A stretch of 64,000 nucleotides of DNA, from positions 434,001 to 498,000 of the forward strand of contig NZ_JABBYG020000003.1 of NCBI RefSeq assembly GCF_012935325.2. The letters run 5' to 3'. Below are positions 53,902-63,391 of this stretch, piece after piece (within the stretch, counting starts at the first letter, position 1; each line of letters begins with the position of its first letter). This DNA comes from Paenibacillus sp. PL91. GTDB taxonomy: Bacteria; Bacillota; Bacilli; Paenibacillales; Paenibacillaceae. The notes beneath the pieces are model-generated. The model made no database searches and was not told the DNA's origin. It was given only the letters and a program-made list of their open reading frames with translations. A program made the translations under genes and the position numbers.

Positions 53902-54867
53902 CTATGACTCCTTAGAGGAATTAATTTCAGATCTCCAATAATTCAATATATTAATTAATGATTGATCAAGATCTATTTGGTTCTCCCAATTAGTCGATCT
54001 TATAATTTTAGCTGGATTACCGATATAAAGGGGCAAATCAGAAGGCCTCATTCTAGAAGGATCTTCTTGAATTTCAATAGAATCACAAATACTCGCTTCA
54101 ACATATTTCTTTAATATTTCTTTTATAGCAATTGGCTTTCCAGAACAAACATTGTAGACTTCACCTTTATTACCATCACTTAATAGCTTTTCGTAGGCTA
54201 CCACAATGTCTCTTACATCACTAAAATCTCGCTGTGCATCTAAATTTCCAACGTTTATTATCGGAGGAACTATCCCCTTCTCAATTTGTGCAATCTGATA
54301 CGCAAAATCGGAGGTAACAAAACCTAACGCCTGCCCAGGCCCAATATGATTAAATGGCCTTGCATGCACAATATGCAACTGATGTGCACGCGCATATTGT
54401 TGTGCAAGCATATATACTGTTGCTTTCGATAATCCATATGGACTAATTGGATGTAATGTTTCCTCTTCATTAATTGGATTTTCAAAATCCGAAACTTTTC
54501 CATACTCCTCAGACGATCCTACAGTCAATATTCTCACCGATTTAGCTACATTACTTTTTCTTATCGCTTCCAACAATGCTATCGTTTTGGACACATTGGC
54601 TTCGAATGTACCTTGAATGTCTTCCCAAGATAATTTGACTGAGCTTTGACCAGCAAGGTGATAGATATGATCAGGCTTTATTTGGTTAATCGTTTCGACA
54701 ATACAATCTTCATCATTGAAATCAATAGTTACTAAATTCAATCTGGTGTCATTAAGATCCAAAGATGACATGCGAGTCGCTCCCCAAACCTCATAACCCA
54801 AACTAGTCAAATAGTCTGCCAAATAGCCCCCAACAAATCCAGTAATACCTGTAATCAAAGCTCTCAT
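53902..54867 (-). CDS. rmd: GDP-6-deoxy-D-mannose reductase
   Basis: 321 residues, short-chain dehydrogenase fold: [29 protein letters not shown] (Tyr/Lys) and RPFNHIGPGQALGFVTSDFA with GNLDAQRDFSDVRD, characteristic of RMD. Reduces the GMD product to GDP-D-rhamnose. The ATG at 54867 is used. Directly downstream of gmd and upstream of the exporter genes. Confidence 0.92.
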   Translation of the reverse strand: MRALITGITGFVGGYLADYLTSLGYEVWGATRMSSLDLNDTRLNLVTIDFNDEDCIVETINQIKPDHIYHLAGQSSVKLSWEDIQGTFEANVSKTIALLEAIRKSNVAKSVRILTVGSSEEYGKVSDFENPINEEETLHPISPYGLSKATVYMLAQQYARAHQLHIVHARPFNHIGPGQALGFVTSDFAYQIAQIEKGIVPPIINVGNLDAQRDFSDVRDIVVAYEKLLSDGNKGEVYNVCSGKPIAIKEILKKYVEASICDSIEIQEDPSRMRPSDLPLYIGNPAKIIRSTNWENQIDLDQSLINILNYWRSEINSSKES

Positions 54868-54883
54868 CAATTAATACCGCCTT

Positions 54884-55861
<978 letters not shown>

Positions 55862-55880
55862 TCATTCTCCTTATATATGT

Positions 55881-56957
55881 TTATAAATATTGTTCAAGCT
55901 TTTGCATTCTTAGTTCCTTAAGCAATAGCTTTACTTCTTGTGCCTTTTCTTTTGTACAAATAAGCGTAACATCTTCTGTATCTACTATAATCAAATCCTC
56001 AATACCTAAGGTTGCAATCAACTTACCATTACTTTCAATGATGCAACGCTTCGTATCGATATTTAATATATTCCCTTTAATAACATTTCCATTTTCATCT
56101 AAATCATCAATTCTCTCCAAAGCAGTCCAGCTACCTACATCATCCCACCCAAATAAACATGGAATAACAAAAATATCCTCTGCCTTTTCCATTATGCCGT
56201 AATCTATCGATTGATCAGGCATTTTGACGAATTCCATTGCAATTATATCATTTTGATTCTCTTTCCCAAAAGCAAATTTCATCGTTTCCAAAATATCATG
56301 CATTTCCGGCATAAGCTCTTGTATATATTTTCTTATTACTTTTGTTTTCCAAATGAAAATTCCACTATTCCAATAAAAATTTCCAGCCTCTAAATAATCT
56401 TGAGCTGTCTCAAGATTAGGTTTTTCAACAAATTTATTTACTTTAAATACACTGACATTATTGACTGGATTGTTCAAACCAGTACTTTCTATGTAACCAT
56501 AACCCGTTTCTGGATATGTCGGTTCTATCCCTAAGGTAACTAAGTTCCCATTATCGTTTGCCACTTCAACAGCCGTTTTAAGAATCTCAATAAATCCATT
56601 ATCGTTCTGAATAATATGATCGGATGGCATAACAATCATTGTACTATCCGGATAACGATCTTCAATAATTAAAGAAGCGAGTCCAATACACGGTGCCGTA
56701 TTTCTGCCTATGGGTTCGATAATAATATTTTCATGAGGGAGATGAGGAATTTGTGCTTTTAAAAGTTCTGCGTAAAGCTCATTTGTAACAATGAATATTT
56801 TGTTAATATCAATTAGTAATTCCAATCTTTCAATTGATTGCTGAATCATAGACTTGTTCCCAGATATATTTAAAAACTGCTTTGGCAGGTTAGTTCGACT
56901 CTTAGGCCAAAATCTTTCACCTTTACCTCCTGCCATAATCACACAAGTAATTGTCAT
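55881..56957 (-). CDS. manC: mannose-1-phosphate guanylyltransferase
   Basis: 358 residues: CVIMAGGKGERFWPKSRTNLPKQFL (nucleotide signature), MPSDHII, FVEKPNLETA and NSGIFIWK. It lacks the C-terminal phosphomannose isomerase domain of longer ManC proteins. Makes GDP-mannose, the precursor of D-rhamnose and a possible direct donor. The ATG at 56957 is chosen because GGAGG is 5 bases ahead; an in-frame start at 56969 would overlap the upstream gene. Confidence 0.94.
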   Translation of the reverse strand: MTITCVIMAGGKGERFWPKSRTNLPKQFLNISGNKSMIQQSIERLELLIDINKIFIVTNELYAELLKAQIPHLPHENIIIEPIGRNTAPCIGLASLIIEDRYPDSTMIVMPSDHIIQNDNGFIEILKTAVEVANDNGNLVTLGIEPTYPETGYGYIESTGLNNPVNNVSVFKVNKFVEKPNLETAQDYLEAGNFYWNSGIFIWKTKVIRKYIQELMPEMHDILETMKFAFGKENQNDIIAMEFVKMPDQSIDYGIMEKAEDIFVIPCLFGWDDVGSWTALERIDDLDENGNVIKGNILNIDTKRCIIESNGKLIATLGIEDLIIVDTEDVTLICTKEKAQEVKLLLKELRMQKLEQYL

Positions 56958-56958
56958 A

Positions 56959-58263
56959 TTAACCTCCATTGTTCCACATAGTTATATATTCCAAGCGTTT
57001 CTTTATTAATTGTCCTACACGCTCAGGAGAAAAATCGGTTTTTATCGTAATTTCGCCTTGTTTAGCAATTTGATTGCGATAATTTTCATCGTTAAATAGT
57101 CTCTTCATATAGTCGCTAGCATGACTAACGTCAGGCTCTGCCCAGTATTGATAAGCTTCATATGGACCATATGTGTATCCTAGACTTACTAGTTCAAAAT
57201 TAACCGGACAAGAATTACTCTGATTCATAAAATCTGTATTGGAAGACCAATTAGTACCTATTACAGGCTTTCTCAAGTACATTGCTTCCGCTAAACCAAG
57301 TCCAAAGCCTTCACTTCTATGAAGGGAAATGAAGCTATCTGAAATGTTAATCAATGCATTAATATCATTTCTTGATAGTACCTCTTTAATTAAATAAATA
57401 TTTTTATATTCTCCGATTAACTCTTGAAGCATTTGCATTTCTTTAGACTCAGGACTGCTAATATTTACTTTAAGAACTAAACCTACATTGTCATCATCTT
57501 TACTAAAAGCTTTTTTAAATGCTTCAACTGATGCTTGTGGATTTTTACGTTCCTGATAGCTTTTCACATCGTACATCGTTAAAAATAAGAATTTATGATC
57601 AGGAAGATTAAAATATTTTCTTGTTCTGATTTGCTCGATTTTAACTTCAATCGAATGAGGAATTCTAATTACGGGAACAGGGCTCTTGAGAGATAAAGCT
57701 TCAGCAACAAATGTCGATGGAGCCCACACTTCGTCGACTAAACTGAAACTTTCCTTCCATCGATCAGGAAAGTCGGGCAATTCCCAGTGCCAATATCCGA
57801 TATTGTAACGATTATTGAAAATCCTGTTTCCATAATGAGCATATATTTCCATCATCTGCTCAGCATTAATATGAAATACGTTTACATCATAAAGAGGGCT
57901 TTCGATTTCCTTGTGCATCCAGGAGGTATCTGACATTCTAGCACTATTAGTTCCCTTAAAATTTAGAATACCAAAAGGTAAATCACCAGCTGTCAGTGAT
58001 TTAGCAGCTATTCGACATGATTCCCCTATTCCCATTTCCGCTCTAGCGTACCCAACTAAGTTTATTCCTTTTCCCTCTATTTGAAGTTTAGTTGATTTGC
58101 TTTTCTGTTCGATTGGAAAGGCTGACTTCAGCAATTTTCTCTTAATTTGCTGCATTTTATGTGCTGGCACAAATAAAGCTGCAATTTTTTTAGTCGGTAT
58201 TGCTGCTTTATACAATGCTCTTGAAACTAGCCTTTTAATACTGACCACCACCGCGAATTTCAT
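56959..58263 (-). CDS. glycosyltransferase family 4
   Basis: 434 residues, GT-B fold. The first 70 residues are basic and of unknown role. Then INLVGYARAEMGIGESCRIAAK (acceptor/glycine-rich loop), IGYWHWELPDFP and SLHRSEGFGLGLAEAMYLRKPVIG (EX7E donor site). First gene of the nine-gene unit ending at 47097. No convincing ribosome site precedes the ATG at 58263, so the start is uncertain. Confidence 0.88.
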   Translation of the reverse strand: MKFAVVVSIKRLVSRALYKAAIPTKKIAALFVPAHKMQQIKRKLLKSAFPIEQKSKSTKLQIEGKGINLVGYARAEMGIGESCRIAAKSLTAGDLPFGILNFKGTNSARMSDTSWMHKEIESPLYDVNVFHINAEQMMEIYAHYGNRIFNNRYNIGYWHWELPDFPDRWKESFSLVDEVWAPSTFVAEALSLKSPVPVIRIPHSIEVKIEQIRTRKYFNLPDHKFLFLTMYDVKSYQERKNPQASVEAFKKAFSKDDDNVGLVLKVNISSPESKEMQMLQELIGEYKNIYLIKEVLSRNDINALINISDSFISLHRSEGFGLGLAEAMYLRKPVIGTNWSSNTDFMNQSNSCPVNFELVSLGYTYGPYEAYQYWAEPDVSHASDYMKRLFNDENYRNQIAKQGEITIKTDFSPERVGQLIKKRLEYITMWNNGG

Positions 58264-58442
58264 TGTTATTATCTATGACAGAAACGAATCTGTTTTTAAC
58301 AATTTCAATATTTAAACTTTATCCCCATCAGAAATGTTGCATTGCATGACGTATTGCTTAGTAAATTTGTCTTATTCATCCTAGCTATTCTACCAAAGTT
58401 CCTCCCATATTCATACCTAATTCCATTTCCAAAAACGAAATT

Positions 58443-58470
58443 TTTGTAGAATCAAGACTTAACTTGTCAA
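58443..58470 (-). promoter_or_regulatory. alternative leftward promoter
   Basis: Minus strand TTGACA (58465-58470), 16 bases, TACAAA (58443-58448): ideal -35, poor -10. Confidence 0.35.
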
Positions 58471-58529
58471 TAACCAACAATACCCCATTCCCTACAAATT
58501 TGTAAACGCCATACATTTTTAACCTTTCT

Positions 58530-58559
58530 ATTATAGTAATCTACTCCCCCATTTGTTAA
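58530..58559 (-). promoter_or_regulatory. leftward promoter candidate of the glycan operon
   Basis: Minus strand TTAACA (58554-58559), 18 bases, TATAAT (58530-58535), leaving a leader of about 260 bases before 58263. Confidence 0.5.
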
Positions 58560-58621
58560 AATACTTAATGTAGCAATAACAGTTTCATATATACATAACT
58601 ATGGATGAGGAGTACTTACGA

Positions 58622-60883
58622 ATGAGCGCACGAAACAATTCAAAAAGCAGTACGCAGACGATATCCGCTGATTTATCGCTTTTGAGGTGGATTGGCACGA
58701 TTGGAATTGCCCTGTTTCTTATCATTTTCCCTTATAATCGAGGATTGTTCAACGGCTATGAGATAGGCTTCGAGTCTGCAATCTATGGTGCGGCCATCTT
58801 TGGATACGTTGTACTGATCGTAACAGCTGCCTACATGTTCCGCAGCACGCTGCTGAGCAGTTACCGCGGTATTTTGTCGATTGCTGTCATGGCGCTTCCG
58901 CTCATTTATTGGTTATCTTCTTTCCAAGCCGTATCGAGCTATTATGCAAAGTTCATGACTCTCGTTTATTTTTTGCTAGCTGCTCTCTTTATTAGCGGAC
59001 TCTATTTTGCAGACACCAAGCTTTCACGCAAAACGATCGAATATGCCCTTATGCTCTCGTCCTATTTAGTCGTCATCTTTGGCTTATTGAATCTGTTCGG
59101 CCAAATGTACTATAGAGATGCGCTATGGCTCGCGCATGACGGCTACCGTCTGTCATCCGTTTTTCAATATTCAAACACTTATGCCGGCTTCTTAGCCGCA
59201 TTGTTTCTAATTAGCCTCTACTATGCTGTACACTGCATACGTCCTTCTGCGCGGCTCATTCATGCAGCTATGCTTGTACCGATTTGGATTTCGTTTATGT
59301 TTACCTATTCGCGGGGCGCTATCGTAGTTATACCCGTTATGGTACTGATCCTACTGCCGTTTTTACGCCTGACGAAACAAATCGCGTACATCGTATTTAT
59401 GGCTTTGTCTGTTGTCGTCTCAATGGCTATATTAGGCAAGCTTACGACGAATGCCGATGCCATTGCCGCACTCGTGCAGCCGACCGAAACGAAAGCGCAA
59501 AGCCCAATTTCGTTGTTCAACTCTTTGCCGCTGCAAAACTGGGGACTACTGCTGCTAGGAATGGCCATTACTGCCGGCTTGGTCTTGCTTTACCATGCCA
59601 AAGTTAATGCCTTCCTTGAAGCAAAGCTAGGGAATCTATCTACAAAAAAATGGTCATTCGCGGCTGTACCCGTCGTCGCAATCATCCTCGCAGCCGTTGC
59701 CGTTGCCAGCCTATTAGGCAGCAGTGCGATCCGCGGCATGCTTCCGGATAAAATTGCGGCTCGCTTTGAAAATATTAATTTACAGCAGCATAGCGTACTA
59801 GAGCGCTTGACCTTCTACAAGGATGGTCTTCATGTAGCTCAGGATTATCCGCTTCTCGGCGGAGGCGGCGGTGCTTGGCAAGCGATGTATGAGCAATATC
59901 AGAACAATCCTTATTGGAGCAGACAAGCGCATAGCTTCTTTGTTCAGACGCTTGTGGAAACCGGCTGGATTGGTTTAATCGCCCTACTCGCTCTGCTCGT
60001 TTTTGTTTACAGCTTATATATCCGTTCCTTCATCCGATATCCAGAGCTGCGTGGAAGTCATTTCATCTTTTTTATTCTTTCGTTAACGCTGCTTATCCAC
60101 AGCGCGATTGATTTTGATATGAGTTATCTGTTCATCAGTGCACTCTTATTTATTTCACTGGGCTGCATGCTAGCTCCTTATAGCAGCAAGCTTGTGATTG
60201 AACGCCTCAAAGAAAAGACGGTACGTCCTTGGCAAAAGGCCGCTTACCCAGCGATTCTCGCTCTATTGTCACTATTCCTGATCGTCGTTGCCATTCGGGA
60301 AAACAGCGCCGTTCATAAATACAATCATGTTTATTCGCTAGCCATTCAGCAGCAAACGCCTTTGGACGAGATGGTGCCTCTTTTGAATGAAGCCATCGAT
60401 GCATCGCCTAAGCATTCGACTTTCTCGTTAACGATGGCAGATTGGATGGAACAGGCTTATAAACAAACGTCAGATCAATCCTATCTAGATAAAGCTTTAA
60501 ACACGGTCAAGCAAGGTAGAGATTCTGATCCATATAACCGCGGTCTTCTTCTTGCGCAATATCGTCTTCTTCAACAGAAGGGACTATTCGAGGAATCACT
60601 TGCTATACTTGACGAGGGTGTCACCAAGTTCCCTTGGGACATCAATTTATATGAAGCTGCGATCATCTCTTATGTAAAAGCAAACCAGACAGCTTTCTCC
60701 GAGAAAAACGAAGATAAAGCAAAACAATACGCGCAGCGTGTAGCCGACCTCTCCAATGAAATAAATCGAAGGATCGGTCAGCTTGCCGCCTTACCGGCTG
60801 AACAGCAGCAGGGGCGCTCCTTTGCCATTACGCCAGCTATTGAGCAAGCTATTGCACAGGTAGAGCTTGCAGCCGTTAAATAG
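58622..60883 (+). CDS. O-antigen-ligase-type membrane protein with TPR-like tail
   Basis: 753 residues. About twelve membrane helices (about 25-555) with a large external loop ending LLGGGGGAWQAMYEQYQNNPYWSRQAHSFF-type sequence near 420 (Wzy_C/WaaL region), then a soluble helical-repeat tail (about 575-740; SYLDKALNTVKQGRDSDPYN). Such proteins ligate lipid-linked glycans to acceptors; in S-layer clusters the homologue is the oligosaccharide:protein transferase. The ATG at 58622 has GAGGAG 9 bases ahead; an in-frame ATG at 58601 overlaps it. Base composition matches the chromosome, not the AT-rich block. Confidence 0.85.
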   Translation: MSARNNSKSSTQTISADLSLLRWIGTIGIALFLIIFPYNRGLFNGYEIGFESAIYGAAIFGYVVLIVTAAYMFRSTLLSSYRGILSIAVMALPLIYWLSSFQAVSSYYAKFMTLVYFLLAALFISGLYFADTKLSRKTIEYALMLSSYLVVIFGLLNLFGQMYYRDALWLAHDGYRLSSVFQYSNTYAGFLAALFLISLYYAVHCIRPSARLIHAAMLVPIWISFMFTYSRGAIVVIPVMVLILLPFLRLTKQIAYIVFMALSVVVSMAILGKLTTNADAIAALVQPTETKAQSPISLFNSLPLQNWGLLLLGMAITAGLVLLYHAKVNAFLEAKLGNLSTKKWSFAAVPVVAIILAAVAVASLLGSSAIRGMLPDKIAARFENINLQQHSVLERLTFYKDGLHVAQDYPLLGGGGGAWQAMYEQYQNNPYWSRQAHSFFVQTLVETGWIGLIALLALLVFVYSLYIRSFIRYPELRGSHFIFFILSLTLLIHSAIDFDMSYLFISALLFISLGCMLAPYSSKLVIERLKEKTVRPWQKAAYPAILALLSLFLIVVAIRENSAVHKYNHVYSLAIQQQTPLDEMVPLLNEAIDASPKHSTFSLTMADWMEQAYKQTSDQSYLDKALNTVKQGRDSDPYNRGLLLAQYRLLQQKGLFEESLAILDEGVTKFPWDINLYEAAIISYVKANQTAFSEKNEDKAKQYAQRVADLSNEINRRIGQLAALPAEQQQGRSFAITPAIEQAIAQVELAAVK

Positions 60884-60912
60884 AGGTTACCATTAATCTT
60901 ACTAGTATTCCT

Positions 60913-60958
60913 AAGACTGTCCGCCCGCACGAAATGTGCATGGCGGGCAGTCTTTTCT
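60913..60958 (+). terminator. terminator after ligase-type gene
   Basis: 13-bp stem (60913-60925 with 60942-60954, one G-T pair), then TTTTCTTATTT-like tail. Confidence 0.88.
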
Positions 60959-61062
60959 TATTTCCGCGCAAGTTTTATGGCATGTTTTAAAGCTTCCAAG
61001 AATAAATAGCAATAGGACGTTCTGATCGAACATGCATGAGCTCAGCCGGAAGGAGTAGGCTA

Positions 61063-62076
61063 TTGAAACGAGCGAGGAATCCAAAATGGTCCTTTGTCGT
61101 GATGCGCGGCGCGGATAAAACCGTAAAGCAATTTCACGTATCGAAGCGATCTGTCTTTGCCGTGCCTACGGCAGCGGTTCTAGCGGTTACGGGCTGCATT
61201 GGTGGCCTCCAAATGAAATCAGCCTATGAGCTGCATCATTTGGAGGAACAATTGTCGAAGCAGGATGCTCAGTTTGCTCAAACCGTAACCGATAAAGACA
61301 GAGCCATCACCTCTTTGCAGCATGAAATACTCGGTCTATCGCGCCAAAGCCTTGAAATGAAAGCGAAGATCGATGAATTGCAGCAGCTTGAGCTTAAGCT
61401 TAAGCAATTTATTGATAACTATGGAAACAAAGCAGCCCCATCTTCCTACCTGAAGCAAAGAGAAGCAAAAGGGTCGACCTCACGGACGCAGCCTATTTTG
61501 ACCAACATTTCCAGCGCTCACTCCACTAGTCTAGAAGACTCAAAAAGCTTTGCTTTACTCGCACAAAACACCAGCTATGATCTCACTTCACTCGGCAGGA
61601 TGGTCGATACGATGGAGGAAACACTTGGGTTAACGCTTGAATTGGCACAAACTACCAGATCCACTGTAGATGCTTACCCTTCCTCCTGGCCGACACGCTC
61701 AAAGCTGCTTACATCCGGTTTTGGTTATCGCAGCGATCCTTTCACCGGGCGTTCTACGTTCCATGCAGGCATTGACATAACAGGCAAGCTTGACGACCCC
61801 ATACTTAGCGCAGCAGACGGCACTGTATCCGAAATAGGGTACAATAGCTCTCTCGGCCATTACATCGTTATCGACCATCTAGGAGGCTTACAGAGTGCCT
61901 ATATGCACTTAAAGGAGGTCGAAGCGAGTAAAGGTGACGATGTCGTCCGTGGCGAGAAAATCGGCTTATTGGGCTCAAGCGGCAGAAGCACGGGTCCGCA
62001 TTTGCATTTTCAGATCATGCAAAAAAATGAGCCCGTCAATCCAATTAAATTTCTGGCACTCATAAAGGAGGACTAG
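61063..62076 (+). CDS. M23 family peptidoglycan endopeptidase
   Basis: 337 residues: a membrane helix near the N-terminus (about 30-50), a coiled coil (about 60-125; ELHHLEEQLSKQDAQF) and a C-terminal lysostaphin-type M23 domain with FHAGIDI (metal His and Asp), HYIVIDH and GPHLHFQ (HxH). Cleaves wall cross-bridges outside the membrane. The start is TTG at 61063, AAGGAG 7 bases ahead; an ATG at 61036 lies upstream of that site. Five bases separate its stop from the bactofilin ATG, so the pair is co-expressed. Confidence 0.9.
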   Translation: MKRARNPKWSFVVMRGADKTVKQFHVSKRSVFAVPTAAVLAVTGCIGGLQMKSAYELHHLEEQLSKQDAQFAQTVTDKDRAITSLQHEILGLSRQSLEMKAKIDELQQLELKLKQFIDNYGNKAAPSSYLKQREAKGSTSRTQPILTNISSAHSTSLEDSKSFALLAQNTSYDLTSLGRMVDTMEETLGLTLELAQTTRSTVDAYPSSWPTRSKLLTSGFGYRSDPFTGRSTFHAGIDITGKLDDPILSAADGTVSEIGYNSSLGHYIVIDHLGGLQSAYMHLKEVEASKGDDVVRGEKIGLLGSSGRSTGPHLHFQIMQKNEPVNPIKFLALIKED

Positions 62077-62081
62077 CATTT

Positions 62082-62513
62082 ATGTTTAAAGACCACAAAC
62101 GGCCCGTATCAACCGATACGCTGATTGGTCAAGGCACGCTGAGTGAGGGCAAAATGAACTGTGAGGCAAGTCTTCGCATCGAAGGCGAATACCGTGGCGA
62201 TATTGAATGCAAGGCTGATGTCATCATTGGGGAGTGCGGCATTGCAAGATCAAATATAACAGCAAGAGATATTACGATAGCTGGAAAAGTTTACGGCGAT
62301 ATCGTTACGAAGGGACGGCTCATCATTACCCCTTCCGGTCATTTAACCGGCACCATTACGGCTAGTACAGTCATCATCCAAGATGGAGGCAGACTTAACG
62401 GCATGTGCCACATGGATTCGGCTGCGGATGCGAAAAATCGTGCGCTTCCGGAATCCGATACAACTCATCATCATGCCAAAGAGACTAAGGAAAAATCAAG
62501 ACAAGCCGGATAA
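62082..62513 (+). CDS. bactofilin
   Basis: 143 residues with the central beta-helix bactofilin domain (about 15-110: TLIGQGTLSEGKMNCEASL; GDIECKADVIIGECG; GRLIITPSGHLTGTI) flanked by short polar tails; the C-terminal tail is charged with a His run. Polymerises into non-polar filaments at the membrane and scaffolds wall enzymes. AAGGAGG lies 10 bases before the ATG. The M23-bactofilin pairing is known from cell-shape systems such as Csd1-CcmA in Helicobacter. Confidence 0.92.
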   Translation: MFKDHKRPVSTDTLIGQGTLSEGKMNCEASLRIEGEYRGDIECKADVIIGECGIARSNITARDITIAGKVYGDIVTKGRLIITPSGHLTGTITASTVIIQDGGRLNGMCHMDSAADAKNRALPESDTTHHHAKETKEKSRQAG

Positions 62514-62524
62514 TCAGCAAAAAT

Positions 62525-62582
62525 AAAAAGCCGTTCGTCTACTGTCTCCCTTCAGAGGAAGAAACAGCAGGAACGGCTTTTT
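62525..62582. terminator. bidirectional terminator
   Basis: AAAAAGCCGTTC (62525-62536) pairs with GAACGGCTTTTT (62571-62582) around a second small CTGT/ACAG stem. Serves bactofilin (+) and the ABC permease (-). Confidence 0.88.
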
Positions 62583-62596
62583 GCTAAAATTGAAGC

Positions 62597-63391
62597 TTAG
62601 GTTGCAACGTCTCGTTTATTGAATATATACCAGGTCAATGCAAGGAATATAACATAATAGACACCCAGCACGCCAAGCGAATAGCCTAAGGTCATGCCTT
62701 CACGCATCGGGTTGCCTTCTAAATATTGCGTAAGGTTCAAATGGACAAACAACAAATAATCGATCCATTTGTAATCGAGCATTGCAATCAAGCCAATAAA
62801 GCTGTTAACCCCAAGCAGAAGAAACAGAGCCATACCAATTGCAAGCCCGCTGCTGCGGAACACGGTCGAGAGCATGAAAGCAAGCGTAACCGTCACGACG
62901 AGCGAGATTAACGTTAAGCCATAATACTTCAGCATATATGCAACTGGATTAGATCCTTCTTCTCCTACGAAGGTTGAACTCACATCAGGCGATGCGTTGA
63001 TGCCAAAGCAAATCCAATTCACCAGCAATGTGCTTGCGAACAATAAAATAGCGAGCAAAATAGCGAATTGCATGATCGAAATATATTTGGAAAGCAATAT
63101 TTTCGACCGCGACCATGGACGGATTAGCAGCAGCTTAATCGTACCGCTCGTAAACTCCTCCGCAACCCCGCCGGCAGCGATAACTACCGTAAATATCGTT
63201 ACAAGCAAAAACAAAATCGAAGACTCTAAAAATACGACATCCCACATCGATGTGTCCCTGCCGCCAAAAACTAGCCATAAAATAGATATCGTTAATACTA
63301 GAAGCACCAAAATGGCTGCCATTACCCATGTGCGGGGACGACTGTATATTTTCATATTTTCATTTTGAATAAGCGGCAAGAAATTACCCAA
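62597..63391 (-). CDS. ABC-2 type transporter permease
   Basis: 264 residues, six membrane helices with the ABC-2 subfamily features: cytosolic N-terminus, GGVAEEFTSGTIKLLLIRPWSRSKILLSKY after helix 2, then four more helices. The start is TTG at 63391 with GGGAGGGG 6 bases ahead; it overlaps the ATPase gene by 8 bases. The substrate is unknown; drug, lantibiotic or lipid export are family possibilities. Confidence 0.9.
   Translation of the reverse strand: MGNFLPLIQNENMKIYSRPRTWVMAAILVLLVLTISILWLVFGGRDTSMWDVVFLESSILFLLVTIFTVVIAAGGVAEEFTSGTIKLLLIRPWSRSKILLSKYISIMQFAILLAILLFASTLLVNWICFGINASPDVSSTFVGEEGSNPVAYMLKYYGLTLISLVVTVTLAFMLSTVFRSSGLAIGMALFLLLGVNSFIGLIAMLDYKWIDYLLFVHLNLTQYLEGNPMREGMTLGYSLGVLGVYYVIFLALTWYIFNKRDVAT

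Larger units (their letters stand above)
58264..58621. other. 358-bp divergent intergenic region
   Basis: AT-rich, no gene seen. It must drive the nine-gene unit leftward and the ligase-type gene rightward. Leftward promoter candidates lie at 58530-58559 and 58443-58470. Confidence 0.6.
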
